Source of the DNA: Megaleporinus macrocephalus
Taxonomy: Eukaryota > Chordata > Actinopteri > Characiformes > Anostomidae
Length of the DNA: 64,000 nt
Direction: 5' to 3'
Assembly (NCBI GenBank): GCA_021613375.1
Contig: CM038717.1
Location: 37,954,699 to 38,018,698 of the forward strand
How positions within the stretch are numbered: the stretch's first letter is position 1; every line of letters begins with the position of its first letter. A program made the position numbers and the translations under genes. Of this stretch, positions 47,479 through 58,399 are shown piece after piece. The notes beneath the pieces are model-generated. The model searched no databases. It was not told where the DNA came from and was given only the letters and a program-made list of their open reading frames with translations.

Positions 47479-50160
47479 CAAAGGTGTCAAAAGTATTCAC
47501 ATTCATTACTCAGGTGTAATGAATGTATAGATACTAGGGTTTAAAAATACTTCTGTAGAAGTTGAAATATCAACAGAAGCTTTTACTCCAGTAAAAGTGT
47601 AGAAGTACTGCTTTCAGAACTACTTAAAGTATAAAAGTAAAAGTAATGTAAGAGAAAAAATACCATTAAGGACAAAAGCTTAGGCCCACCACAGGGGTCT
47701 ATAGTACACTAGCCCACCTCCCCAAAAACCCCATTCTTCTAAAAGCCATAATGACTATAATGTTATATTAAAATGTTAATGTTGATAAATTTGGGATGCG
47801 CTAGGCTTCCTGTTTCAGCCGCATATACACCCATTGAACATGAATGTAGTTTAGTACAATATAAATATATTAAAGAAGCATATCTGTTACTACTGAACAT
47901 TAACATGTGTTTCAGGAGCAGAAGATATGATGACTAGTTGTCTACAAGTATTGTAATGAAGTCAAACTTCAAAGACATTTAATCAATAATCTTTACTAAA
48001 ATGTAGATATACATGAATGAAAACAAATTGAAATGTAACAGGAGTAACGAGACTATGTTTAAAATGTAAGGAGTAGAAAGTACTGATAATGGAGTGTAAA
48101 TGTAAGGAGTAGAAAGTACTGATAATGGAGTGTAAATGTAAGGAGTAGAAAGTACAGATAATGGAGTGTAAATGTAAGGAGTATAAAGTACTGATAATGG
48201 AGTGTAAATGTAAGGAGTAGAAAGTACAGATAATGGAGTGTAAATGTAAGGAGTAGAAAGTACAGATAATGGAGTGTAAATGTAAGGAGTATAAAGTACT
48301 GATAATGGAGTGTAAATGTAAGGAGTATAAAGTACAGATAATGGAGTGTAAATGTAAGGAGTATAAAGTACTGATAATGGAGTGTAAATGTAAGGAGTAG
48401 AAAGTACAGATAATGGAGTGTAAATGTAAGGAGTAGAAAGTACAGATAATGGAGTGTAAATGTAAGGAGTATAAAGTACTGATAATGGAGTGTAAATGTA
48501 AGGAGTATAAAGTACTGATAATGGAGTGTAAATGTAAGGAGTATAAAGTACAGATAATGGAGTGTAAATGTAAGGAGTATAAAGTACTGATAATGGAGTG
48601 TAAATGTAAGGAGTAGAAAGTACAGATAATGGAGTGTAAATGTAAGGAGTAGAAAGTACAGATAATGGAGTGTAGATGTAAGGAGTATAAAGTACTGATA
48701 ATGGAGTGTAAATGTAAGGAGTAGAAAGTACAGATAATGGAGTGTAAATGTAAGGAGTAGAAAGTACTGATAATGGAGTGTAAATGTAAGGAGTAGAAAG
48801 TACTGATAATGGAGTGTAAATGTAAGGAGTAGAAAGTACTGATAATGGAGTGTAAATGTAAGGAGTAGAAAGTACTGATAATAGAGTGTAGATGTAAGGA
48901 GTAGAAAGTACTGATAATGGAGTGTAAATGTAAGGAGTAGAAAGTACTGACAATGGAGTGTAGATGTAAGGAGTATAAAGTACTGATAATGGAGTGTAAA
49001 TGTAAGGAGTAGAAAGTACTGATAATGGAGTGTAAATGTAAGGAGTAGAAAGTACTGATAATGGAGTGTAAATGTAAGGAGTAGAAAGTACAGATAATGG
49101 AGTGTAAATGTAAGGAGTAGAAAGTACAGATAATGGAGTGTAAATGTAAGGAGTAGAAAGTACAGATAATGGAGTGTAAATGTAAGGAGTAGAAAGTACT
49201 GATAATGGAGTGTAAATGTAAGGAGTAGAAAGTACTGATAATGGAGTGTAAATATAAGGAGTAGAAAGTACTGATAATGGAGTGTAAATGTAAGGAGTAG
49301 AAAGTACTGATAATGGAGTGTAAATATAAGGAGTAGAAAGTACAGATAATGGAGTGTAAATGTAAGGAGTAAAAAGTACTGATAATAGAGTGTAGATGTA
49401 AGGAGTAGAAAGTACAGATAATGGAGTGTAAATGTAAGGAGTAGAAAGTACTGATAATGGAGTGTAAATGTAAAGAGTAGAAAGTACTGATAATGGAGTG
49501 TAAATGTAAGGAGTAGAAAGTACTGATAATGGAGTGTAAATGTAAGGAGTACATAGTACTGATAATGGAGTGTAAATGTAAGGAGTATAAAGTACAGATA
49601 ATGGAGTGTAAATGTAAGGAGTAGAAAGTACTGATAATGGAGTGTAAATGTAAGGAGTAGAAAGTACTGATAATGGAGTGTAAATGTAAGGAGTAGAAAG
49701 TACTGATACTGGAGTGTAAATGTAAGGAGTAGAAAGTACTGATAATGGAGTGTAAATGTAAGGAGTAGAAAGTACTGATAATGGAGTGTAAATGTAAGGA
49801 GTAGAAAGTACTGATAATGGAGTGTAAATGTAAGGAGTAGAAAGTACTGATAATGGAGTGTAAATGTAAGGAGTAGAAAGTACTGATGATGGAGTGTAAA
49901 TGTAAGGAGTAGAAAGTACAGATAATGGAGTGTAAATGTAAGGAGTAGAAAGTACTGATAATGGTGTGTAAATGTAAGGAGTAGAAAGTACTGATAATGG
50001 AGTGTAAATGTAAGGAGTAGAAAGTACAGATAATGGAGTGTAAATGTAAGGAGTAGAAGTAAAAAGTCAGCTGAAAAATAATTAAAAATAGTATAAATAA
50101 CCAACATTCCTACTTTAGTAAGTTAACCAAGTATTTGTACTTCATTACTTGACACCTCTG
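47479..50160. mobile_element. Nested hAT-like element with CA(A/G)AGGTGTCAA termini
   Basis: The left terminus is CAAAGGTGTCAA and the right terminus, inverted, is CAGAGGTGTCAA. An 8-bp target duplication is tatataaa (47471-47478) against tacataaa (50161-50168), 7 of 8. The 2682-bp body has about 580 bp of AT-rich left sequence, then a 36-bp tandem array. No transposase is present. Confidence 0.9.
48065..50060. repeat. 36-bp minisatellite, about 55 copies
   Basis: The unit is gtaaatgtaaggagtagaaa plus gtactgataatggagt, with two common variant sites (tactg/tacag and agtag/agtat). Because 36 is divisible by 3 and no unit carries a minus-strand stop, three minus frames stay open for 324, 523 and 682 codons; none is a gene. 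Confidence 0.97.
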
Positions 50161-51118
50161 TACATAAACAGGTTTATCAATGCTTACAATAGCATTGCGC
50201 CCTTGTGCTGCTTGTTAATGTTGGAGTGGAGCTAAAACTGGATTACAACGCTGCCATCTAGAGTTTAGAAGTTTTAAACACAAGAGGATCGATACAGTAT
50301 CACGAAACATAATATCCCAATGTTTGATATTTCAATATTTTCTTACACCCCTAGTGTTAACACCTTTGTTCGAACCCAACAAAGAAAATGAATGAAAAAT
50401 TCCATTAAACCAGGAACGCTCTCGGGGATATCTCTAGTTCTGGATAAATATCCCAAACTTAATTCCTCCAACAGGCTAAAATGAGACATTTTCAGACATT
50501 CTGAGCCAAATCTAGACGGCCTACACTCAAAATCATGGTTCTTTAGTTTAAAAAAAACAAAAAACAAAAAAAACACTGGTTCTAACTCCTGAGTAGCTTG
50601 AACGGAGCTGCTGCACTATTTAAGGTGGAAGGGAAAACCAGAACATGAAGCTCTTCTGAGCTTCCAGACATCCAGGCCAGTGTTTTTCAGCTGTGGAGAG
50701 CCAGAGCAGAAGACAAGGAGGCTCTGAAGCTGCTCGTGCTGCTGCTGCTACTGCTGCTGCACCGTCCAATCCAGATCATGCATTAATAAGGTTACAGTGG
50801 TCAGTGCAGCACCAGGCGTGTCCAGCGTTTGAAGCTCGATATGAAGGTGTTCAGAGGACCTTCTCACTGCAGCTTTTCTCTACAGTGAAAAAAAAGAACA
50901 ACAAAACAAAACAAAAACAAAAACAGCCCCCCGAACCGAACAGCGCCAAGGCTCCGCGGACCAGCACAAAGACCCCCTTTGTCTGTCCTCCCGAGCCGCA
51001 GACAGAGACACAGACGGGCGGGCGGGCGGACGGGCAGTGTAGGAGGACATTACTGGAGGAGATGCTGAGGAGCAGGAGCTCCAGCAGGAAAGACAATAAA
51101 GCGCTGCTGGAACGTTAC

Positions 51119-51375
51119 CTTGTGTGTCTGGACTTCAAAGGGTTAAACGCAAAAATCCGTCCCATCCTCGAAACTACAGCCTCTTCATTTCTGCTCCAGC
51201 CGAACCGCTTCGCTCGGAACCCTCCTGAGACCCGTCCGGCGGCGGAGAACCGAGCCGAGCAGCTCGTCCTGCGGCTTAACGGCGGATTTCTGACCCACCC
51301 GAAACGCTTTAGACCAGAAAGGCAGCCATTTTCATTAAAAATTAATAAGCCGAGCCGAGACTGCGCATGCGCACT
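51119..51375 (-). promoter_or_regulatory. Probable C5orf24 promoter and 5' untranslated exon
   Basis: A CpG-rich stretch has an NRF-1-type GCGCATGCGC at about 51364-51373 and, on the minus strand, an AAAATGGCTGCC (YY1-type) at about 51326-51337. A good donor, AAG|gtaacg on the minus strand, lies at 51119. Together they suggest a first noncoding exon that splices to 47145. Motifs are seen; the assignment is inferred from position and strand. The long plus-strand frame 50693-51469 lies antisense to it. Confidence 0.5.
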
Positions 51376-51412
51376 GCGCGGAAACACAGACGCTTCTCCT
51401 GCGCCACCAGCA

Positions 51413-51413
51413 C

Positions 51414-51463
<50 letters not shown>

Positions 51464-51464
51464 G
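51413..51464. repeat. (AAT)n microsatellite
   Basis: About 17 AAT units just upstream of the putative C5orf24 promoter. Confidence 0.97.
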
Positions 51465-51544
51465 GTTAATAAATACGATTTATTAAAAATGTATAGATTA
51501 AATAGGGAAGCTGACACATGCAGTACCAGCACTAAGGAGAAGGT

Positions 51545-53440
51545 TAGGAAATAAACCCCACACTTAATCCTAGTCCCAATCCTAAAATTAAAACTTTACC
51601 AAAACAAACCCAACTCTCAATCCTAATCCTTAAACCCACACCCCAATCCAAACACTAAACCCAATACCCTCAATCTTAATCCAAACCCTAAACCCAATCC
51701 TAATCCAAACCCTAAATCTAACACCCCCAATCCTAATCCAAACCCTAAACCCAATACCCCAATCCTAATCCAAACTCTAAACCTAATACCCCAATCCTAA
51801 TCCAAACTCTAAACCCAAATACCCCTCAATCTTAATCCAAACCCTAAACCCAATACCCCAATCCTAATCCAAATTCTAAATCCAAATACCCCTCAATCTT
51901 AATCCAAACCCTAAACCCAATACCCCAATCCTAATCCAAATTCTAAATCCAAATACCCCTCAATCTTAATCCAAACCCTAAACCCAATACCCCAATCCTA
52001 ATCCAAACACTAAACCTAACACCCCAATCCTAATCCAAATTCTAAATCCAAATACCCCTCAATCTTAATCCAAACCCTAAACCCAATACCCCAATCCTAA
52101 TCCAAATTCTAAATCCAAATACCCCTCAATCTTAATCCAAACCCTAAACCCAATACCCCAATCCTAATCCAAACACTAAACCTAACACCCCAATCCTAAT
52201 CCAAACTCTAAACCCAATACCCTCCGATTATAATCCAAACCCTAAACCTAACACCCCCAATCCTAATCCAAACCCTAAACCCAATACCCCAATCCTAATC
52301 AAAACTCTAAACCCAAATACCACTCAATCTTAATCCAAACCCTAAACCCAATACCCCAATCCTAATCCAAACTCTAAACCCAATACCCTCCGATCATAAT
52401 CCAAACCCTAAACCTAACACCCCAATCCTAATCCAAACCCTAAACCCAATACCCCAATCCTAATCCAAACTCTAAACCCAAATACCCCTCAATCTTAATC
52501 CAAACCCTAAACCCAATACCCCAATCCTAATCCAAACACTAAACCTAACACCCCAATCCTCATCCAAACTCTAAACCCAATACCCTCCAATCATAATCCA
52601 AACCCTAAACCTAATAACCCCTAATCCTAATCCAAACCCCCAGCCAAAACATCAAACTTACTCTAATCCCATTCCAAGTCAAATCCAAGCAAAATCTAAA
52701 ATCAACACCTAATTCTTACGCTTCACCAAAAACAAACCCACAATCTAAACCAAACCCAGAGCCCAGTCCTAATCCAAAACCACACTCAAACCCAAACCCA
52801 ATCCTCTACCATACCTACAACCAGACCAATAACTAAACAATCTTAATCCAACTCTAATCCAAAACTCAGCACTAATACAAACCCACCTGCCAATCCTGAT
52901 TTGAATTCAATCTAATCCCTACACAATGCATTACCAAAAAAGACAATCACTCCCCCAAATCCTGATGCTGATCTAAATCTAACCCAAAATCCTGATGCTG
53001 ATCCAAATTTAAACCCAAAATCTTTATGCTGATATAAATCTAAAACCCAAATCCTGATGCTGATCCAAATTTAAACCCAAAATCTTTATGCTGATATAAA
53101 TCTAAAACCCAAATCCTGATGCTGATCCAAAACTGAACCCAAATTCTGCAGCTGATCCAAAACTGTACCTAAATCCTGATGCTGATCCAAAACTGAACTC
53201 AAATAATCCTAATGCTGATCTAAAAATTAGCCCAAGACCTTGATACTGATCCCAATCTAATCCCAAAATCCTGATGCTGATAAAAAAAAAACTGAACCCA
53301 AATCCTGACGCTCATCCAAACCTAAACCCAAATCCTAATTCTGATTAAAAAAAAAAACCTGAAACCAAATAATCCTAATACTGATCCAAATCTAAACCCA
53401 AAACTCTGATCCCACTTCAAAACGAAACCTGATCCACGAA
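51545..53440. repeat. CCCTAAACCC-type minisatellite and related 30-bp array
   Basis: 51545-52640 holds about 33 units near 32 bp of the type ccaaaccctaaacccaatac plus cccaatcctaat. 52640-52940 is degenerate, and 52940-53440 has about 30-bp units of the type aatcctgatgctgatccaaa. It is strongly strand-biased (C/A on the plus strand) and lies in the interval between C5orf24 and DDX46. Confidence 0.92.
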
Positions 53441-53544
53441 GGTCAGTCTTTACCTTCAGCTCTGAGAGCTTGTCGTCCTCCTCAGACCTCATATCCAGCC
53501 GTATACATCATTAATCAGTTCTGCTGCAGCTATAAATGTTTGAA

Positions 53545-55735
53545 TAAAATTACCCAGAATTCTCTGGCAGAACAGCCAGTATTAACCTGGGAATCATTCC
53601 CTTCCCAGAATTCTTCCCCAGAACAGCCAATATTAACCCTACAGATGTTCCCTTCCCAGAACACCCCTGCACTACATCCAATATTAACCCTACAGATGTT
53701 CCCTTCCCAGAATACTCCTGCACTACAGCCAGTATTAACCCAGGAATCATTCCCTCCCCAGAATACTCCTGCACTACAGCCAGTATTTACCTGGGAATCA
53801 TTCCCTTCCCAGAATTCTTCTCCAGACCAGCCAATATTAAATTGGGAATCATTCCCTTCCCAGAACTCTTCTCCAGACCAGCCAGTATTAACCTGGGAAT
53901 CATTCCCTTCCCAGAACACTTCTCCAGACCAGCCAATATTAAATTGGGAATCATTCCCTTCCCAGAACACTTCTCCAGACCAGCCAGTATTAACCCTGCA
54001 GACGTTCCCTTCCCAGAATTCACTGACAGAACAGCCAGTATTAACCCAGTAATCATTCCCACCTCAGAATACTCCTGCACTCTTCCCAGAATTCTTCTCC
54101 AGACTAGCCAGTATGAAACTGGGAATCGTTCCCTTCCCAGAATTTTTCTCCAGACCAGCCAGTATTAACCTGAGAATCATTCCCTTCCCAGAACTGTGCT
54201 CCAGACCAGCCAGTATGAAACTGGGAATCGTTCCCCTCCCAGAATACTTCTCCAGACCAGTTAGTATTAACCTGGTAATCGTTCCCCTCCCATAACACTT
54301 CTCCAGACCAGTTAGTATTAACCTGAGAATCATTCCCTTCCCAGAACTCTTCTCCAGAACAGCCAGTATTAACCTGAGAATCATTCCCTTCCCAGAACAC
54401 TTCTCCAGACCAGCCAATATTAAATTGGGAATCATTCCCTTCCCAGAACACTTCTCCAGACCAGCCAGTATTAACCCTGCAGACGTTCCCTTCCCAGAAT
54501 TCACTGACAGAACAGCCAGTATTAACCCAGTAATCATTCCCACCTCAGAATACTCCTGCACTCTTCCCAGAATTCTTCTCCAGACTAGCCAGTATGAAAC
54601 TGGGAATCGTTCCCTTCCCAGAATTTTTCTCCAGACCAGCCAGTATTAACCTGAGAATCATTCCCTTCCCAGAACTGTGCTCCAGACCAGCCAGTATGAA
54701 ACTGGGAATCGTTCCCTTCCCAGAATTTTTCTCCAGACCAGCCAGTATTAACCTGAGAATCATTCCCTTCCCAGAACTCTTCTCCAGACCAGCCAGTATT
54801 AACCTGGTAATCGTTCCCCTCCCAGAACACTTCTCCAGACCAGTTAGTATTAACCTGAGAATCATTCCCTTCCCAGAGCTCTTCTCCAGACCAGCCAGTA
54901 TTAACCTGAGAATCATTCCCTTCCCAGAGCTCTTCTCCAGAACAGCCAGTATTAACCTGGTAATCGTTCCCCTCCCAGAACACTTCTCCAGACCAGTTAG
55001 TATTAACCTGAGAATCATTCCCTTCCCAGAGCTCTTCTCCAGAACAGCCAGTATTAACCTGAGAATCATTCCCTTCCCAGAACACTTCTCCAGAACAGCC
55101 AGTATTAACTCAGGAATCTTTCCCTTCCCAGAACACTTCTCCAGACCAGCCAGTATTAACCTGAGAATCATTCCCTTCCCAGAGCTCTTCTCCAGACCAG
55201 CCAGTATTAACTCAGGAATCTTTCCCTTCTCAGAACTCTTCTCCAGACCAGCTAGTATTAACCCAGGAATCATTCCCTTCCAAGAATTCTCCAGCACCAG
55301 AGGAAGTATCAATCTGGGAATCATTCCCTCCCCAGAGCTCTTCTCCAGATCATCTAGTACTAAAATGGGAATCATTCCCTTCCCAGAACACTTCTCCAGA
55401 CCAGCCAGTTTTAACCCTGCAGACTTCTCTTCCCAGAATTTACCAGCAAAACACCCAGTTTTAACCTGAGAATCATTCCCTTCCCAGAACTCTTCTCCAG
55501 AACAGCCAGTATTAACCTGAGAATCATTCCCTTCCCAGAACACTTCTCCAGACCAGCTAGTATTAACCCAGGAATCATTCCCTTCCAAGAATTCTCCAGC
55601 AGCAGAGGAAGTATCAACCAGGGAATCAGTCCCTCCCCAGAGCTCTTCTCCAGATCATCTAGTATTAACCTGGAAATCATTCCCTTCCCAGAACTCTTCT
55701 CCAGAACAGCCAGATTTAACCCTGCAGACGTTCTG
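53545..55735. repeat. 51-bp minisatellite, about 43 copies
   Basis: The unit is cagtattaacctgagaatca plus ttcccttcccagagctcttc and tccagaccagc. Being 17 codons long, it leaves frames open on both strands (up to 347 codons minus, 291 plus). A block with the marker cacctcagaatactcctgca recurs at 54060 and 54541 (481 bp apart), showing a recent internal duplication. It lies just beyond the DDX46 3' end. Confidence 0.96.
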
Positions 55736-55837
55736 TTTCACTCAAACAGTAATTCAGATAAACACTCCGCCCCACATAACCTGCATTTATTAAGATTCAC
55801 ATCAAAACACATTAAAACATGTTTGTTTAAAAAGTGT

Positions 55838-56094
55838 TTTTATTGCAAAAGACGATCTAAACTACGTTACATCTTCTATGAACATACGGAGAAGACGGAT
55901 CACGTGTCGGCGGGAGAGTTAGACGTTGTGCTGTAGCTCCGCGCCGCCGAGAGAAAATAAAATACACTAAACACAAAATAACGAGGGAAATCAGAATAAG
56001 CTCAGTTTTATTGCAGTTACTCTTTAACAAAGCGTCTAAAACGAGCTTGAACCCTTCGTACGGACACGCACGCCCCCGCCGCTCCCGCTCACTC
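55838..56094 (-). other. DDX46: Probable DDX46 3' untranslated region
   Basis: Minus-strand AATAAA hexamers lie at 56007-56012 and 55838-55843 downstream of the stop at 56095-56097. Which is used cannot be decided here. Confidence 0.5.
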
Positions 56095-58345
56095 CTACAG
56101 AACCTTGTAGCGTCCCTTACTCGTCGGCTGGTAGGAGTTTTGCTGAAAGGAAAGAACAGAAGTAGATTTAGTGATGGGGGACAGTGGGATTTACTTCCAA
56201 TCAAAGATACTGAGAGTTTGAGGTGTAAACAAAGAAATTCAGAGCAGGTTCAATGGGAAACAGTTCAGATGTTTACAGTGGTGGTGGTGATGGGAACCAG
56301 GGGTCTCCATGTCTACAACACAATTATATAGGCATTGTATTAGCTATCAAAGCCACCAGTGAACCTACACACGTCTTCTGAATGCTTATACATGGACTGT
56401 TGATGGCAAAATCTGGAAAATCTGAAAATAGTACATTTTCTTTGGAGACTATTTCATCCTCACAGCGTCCTGCATGTATCCCTCCACCATGAATGGAATC
56501 TTCACTAAACTATCATAAACAGCGTCTCAGACATCAGACAGTGTATTTATAACATCTACTGTAATAACTTTCTGTGAGGGAGTTTTTAAGAGGTGGACGT
56601 CTGGTTCCATTCACCACCACTGTGAGCAGCTCTGACTCAGAGCCTTTCACACTGAACCACTCTGTGAGCGGGTTATTGACTGAATGCGAACAGAGCGAGG
56701 AGGCGTACCAGGCGGATGAGCTCCTCTTTGATGAGTCGGGTGATTTCTGCTTTAGCCTTCTGCACAGCCAGCTCATTCGCACCTTTAAAAACAAACAACA
56801 ACAACAACGGCATTACTTATTTATTCTGCACCGACACATACGACAGTTTAAACCACGGCTGTTTAGAAAGTTTATCTTGGGGGCCAAAGCAGTGATCTGA
56901 GGGTCAAATACTCAGTAATACACACCCAGAGGTTGGAACTGAAGATAAAATAGAAATAATAACAGAAATCAGTGGTGTATAAACTGGTGTTTAATTCAAA
57001 ACAGTCCAAAAGTAAGACTTTCAGTTCAAGTTCACTGAGGTTTGGTAAATATATTCGTATTTCAAAAATAAAGCTACACATTCTACAGAGGTTCGAACTG
57101 TAAGACATATAAAAGCTGCATTAACACTGAACACAATATGGAGAGCTGCCTTCTAGACTCCGTCTTCTTCAGAGACATCCATAGTTATTTGAACACAAAG
57201 GAATATTCTGTATGTGTTTCAGCAGCATGGCAGTGTTAGCTGAGAGTGCAGGTGCTAAACTGAGTTACCCAAAGGTCAGAGCTGTGAAATACTAAAAAGG
57301 TATATTCATAAGAGAGAGCTCGGAATGCTGAAGACTGTTAAAGAGGCGACTGACTGTTTTAGAATGCGTTACATCAAATTTAGAATTAGTGGACAGCTAG
57401 AAAAATAATACAGCTCAATATCTTATTATTATAGCCACAGTCACTTTATATTTTATTATTCTACTGTATCATAAGACTTATATATGTGTACATATTACAA
57501 ATTTCTTTTATGTTGTAAATTATTATTAGAGTGTTTATTCTTCTACATAACAGGCTGCTACTGCAATAACTGCAATTTCCCCCTGGGATCAATAAAGTAT
57601 TTCTGATTCTGATTCTGATTAGAGATGGACCGATTAGCATTTTTGAGGCAGATTCCGAACGCCGATCACCTTTCAGCGCAATCGGCCAATAGCCGATACT
57701 GATCGAGGGCGGGGCTATATGCCACGGCAGGGCTACATGCAATTATTAGCACAAGCAAGTCATGAAACAGGGTCTAAACTGGTTTATTACCATTTTTAAG
57801 GAGCTCATATGAAACAGCATAATGTTTGTAATTAAATTAGAAGTTGGTCTATGTGCGAGTAAACCGCTTGATAAGCTCCACAAGAGCCACATCTGAAAAG
57901 TATCTCTACTAGGAACAGCAGAGCGGGGATCCAGGTGGAATATTAAGCAGCAGAATGAACGTCTTCTACAGCCGAGAAGATCTGCTGAAAACAAAAAAGA
58001 GAAGATAAACAGGACACATACTCTCGATAGCCAGATAAATCTTGCGCTCTCCTTCTTTGGGCTCTTTGCCGGGTGGGAAGTACGTTCCTCGGATGGTAAT
58101 GGCAGCTTCGGAGTACTCGCCGATCCTCTGCAGGGCCTCCTTAGAGGTGACCTTCCATCTGGCCGTCTGCAGAGCAGAACAGGGAACAGTTATGAGGAAT
58201 GTAAAGAGGGGAACATGTTCAGGTCGACACCGGAGATACTTAGAGACACTTGATGTTGAGCTTCTTTTCCCACTGCAACGTCTCAAGTGGGCCAAATTAT
58301 ACAAGAGAATAAATGGGTTTCTTTACCCCTCGTGCATTAAGAAGC

Positions 58346-58399
<54 letters not shown>

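Larger units (their letters stand above)
47374..50353. mobile_element. Family M1 hAT-like element interrupted by a second hAT element
   Basis: The left part 47374-47478 (TAGGGGTTTGCATTGG) and right part 50161-50353 (ending with the inverse of TAGGGGTGTAAG) together make one M1 element. Flanking octamers ggattaac (47366-47373) and gtgttaac (50354-50361) match at 6 of 8. The interruption is 47479-50160. It probably lies in the 5' intron of C5orf24. Confidence 0.88.

Noticed and set aside
48059..50107. Minus-strand frame of 682 codons (and overlapping 523- and 324-codon frames)
   Set aside because: All three frames of the same 36-bp tandem array inside a hAT element are open; no domain and no splice context.
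50693..51469. Plus-strand 258-codon frame beginning MESQSRR
   Set aside because: Antisense to the probable C5orf24 first exon and promoter, ends in an (AAT)n poly-Ile run, shows low-complexity segments and no family resemblance.
54545..55588. Frames of 347 (minus) and 291 (plus, 54594-55469) codons
   Set aside because: 51-bp minisatellite open on both strands by unit length.
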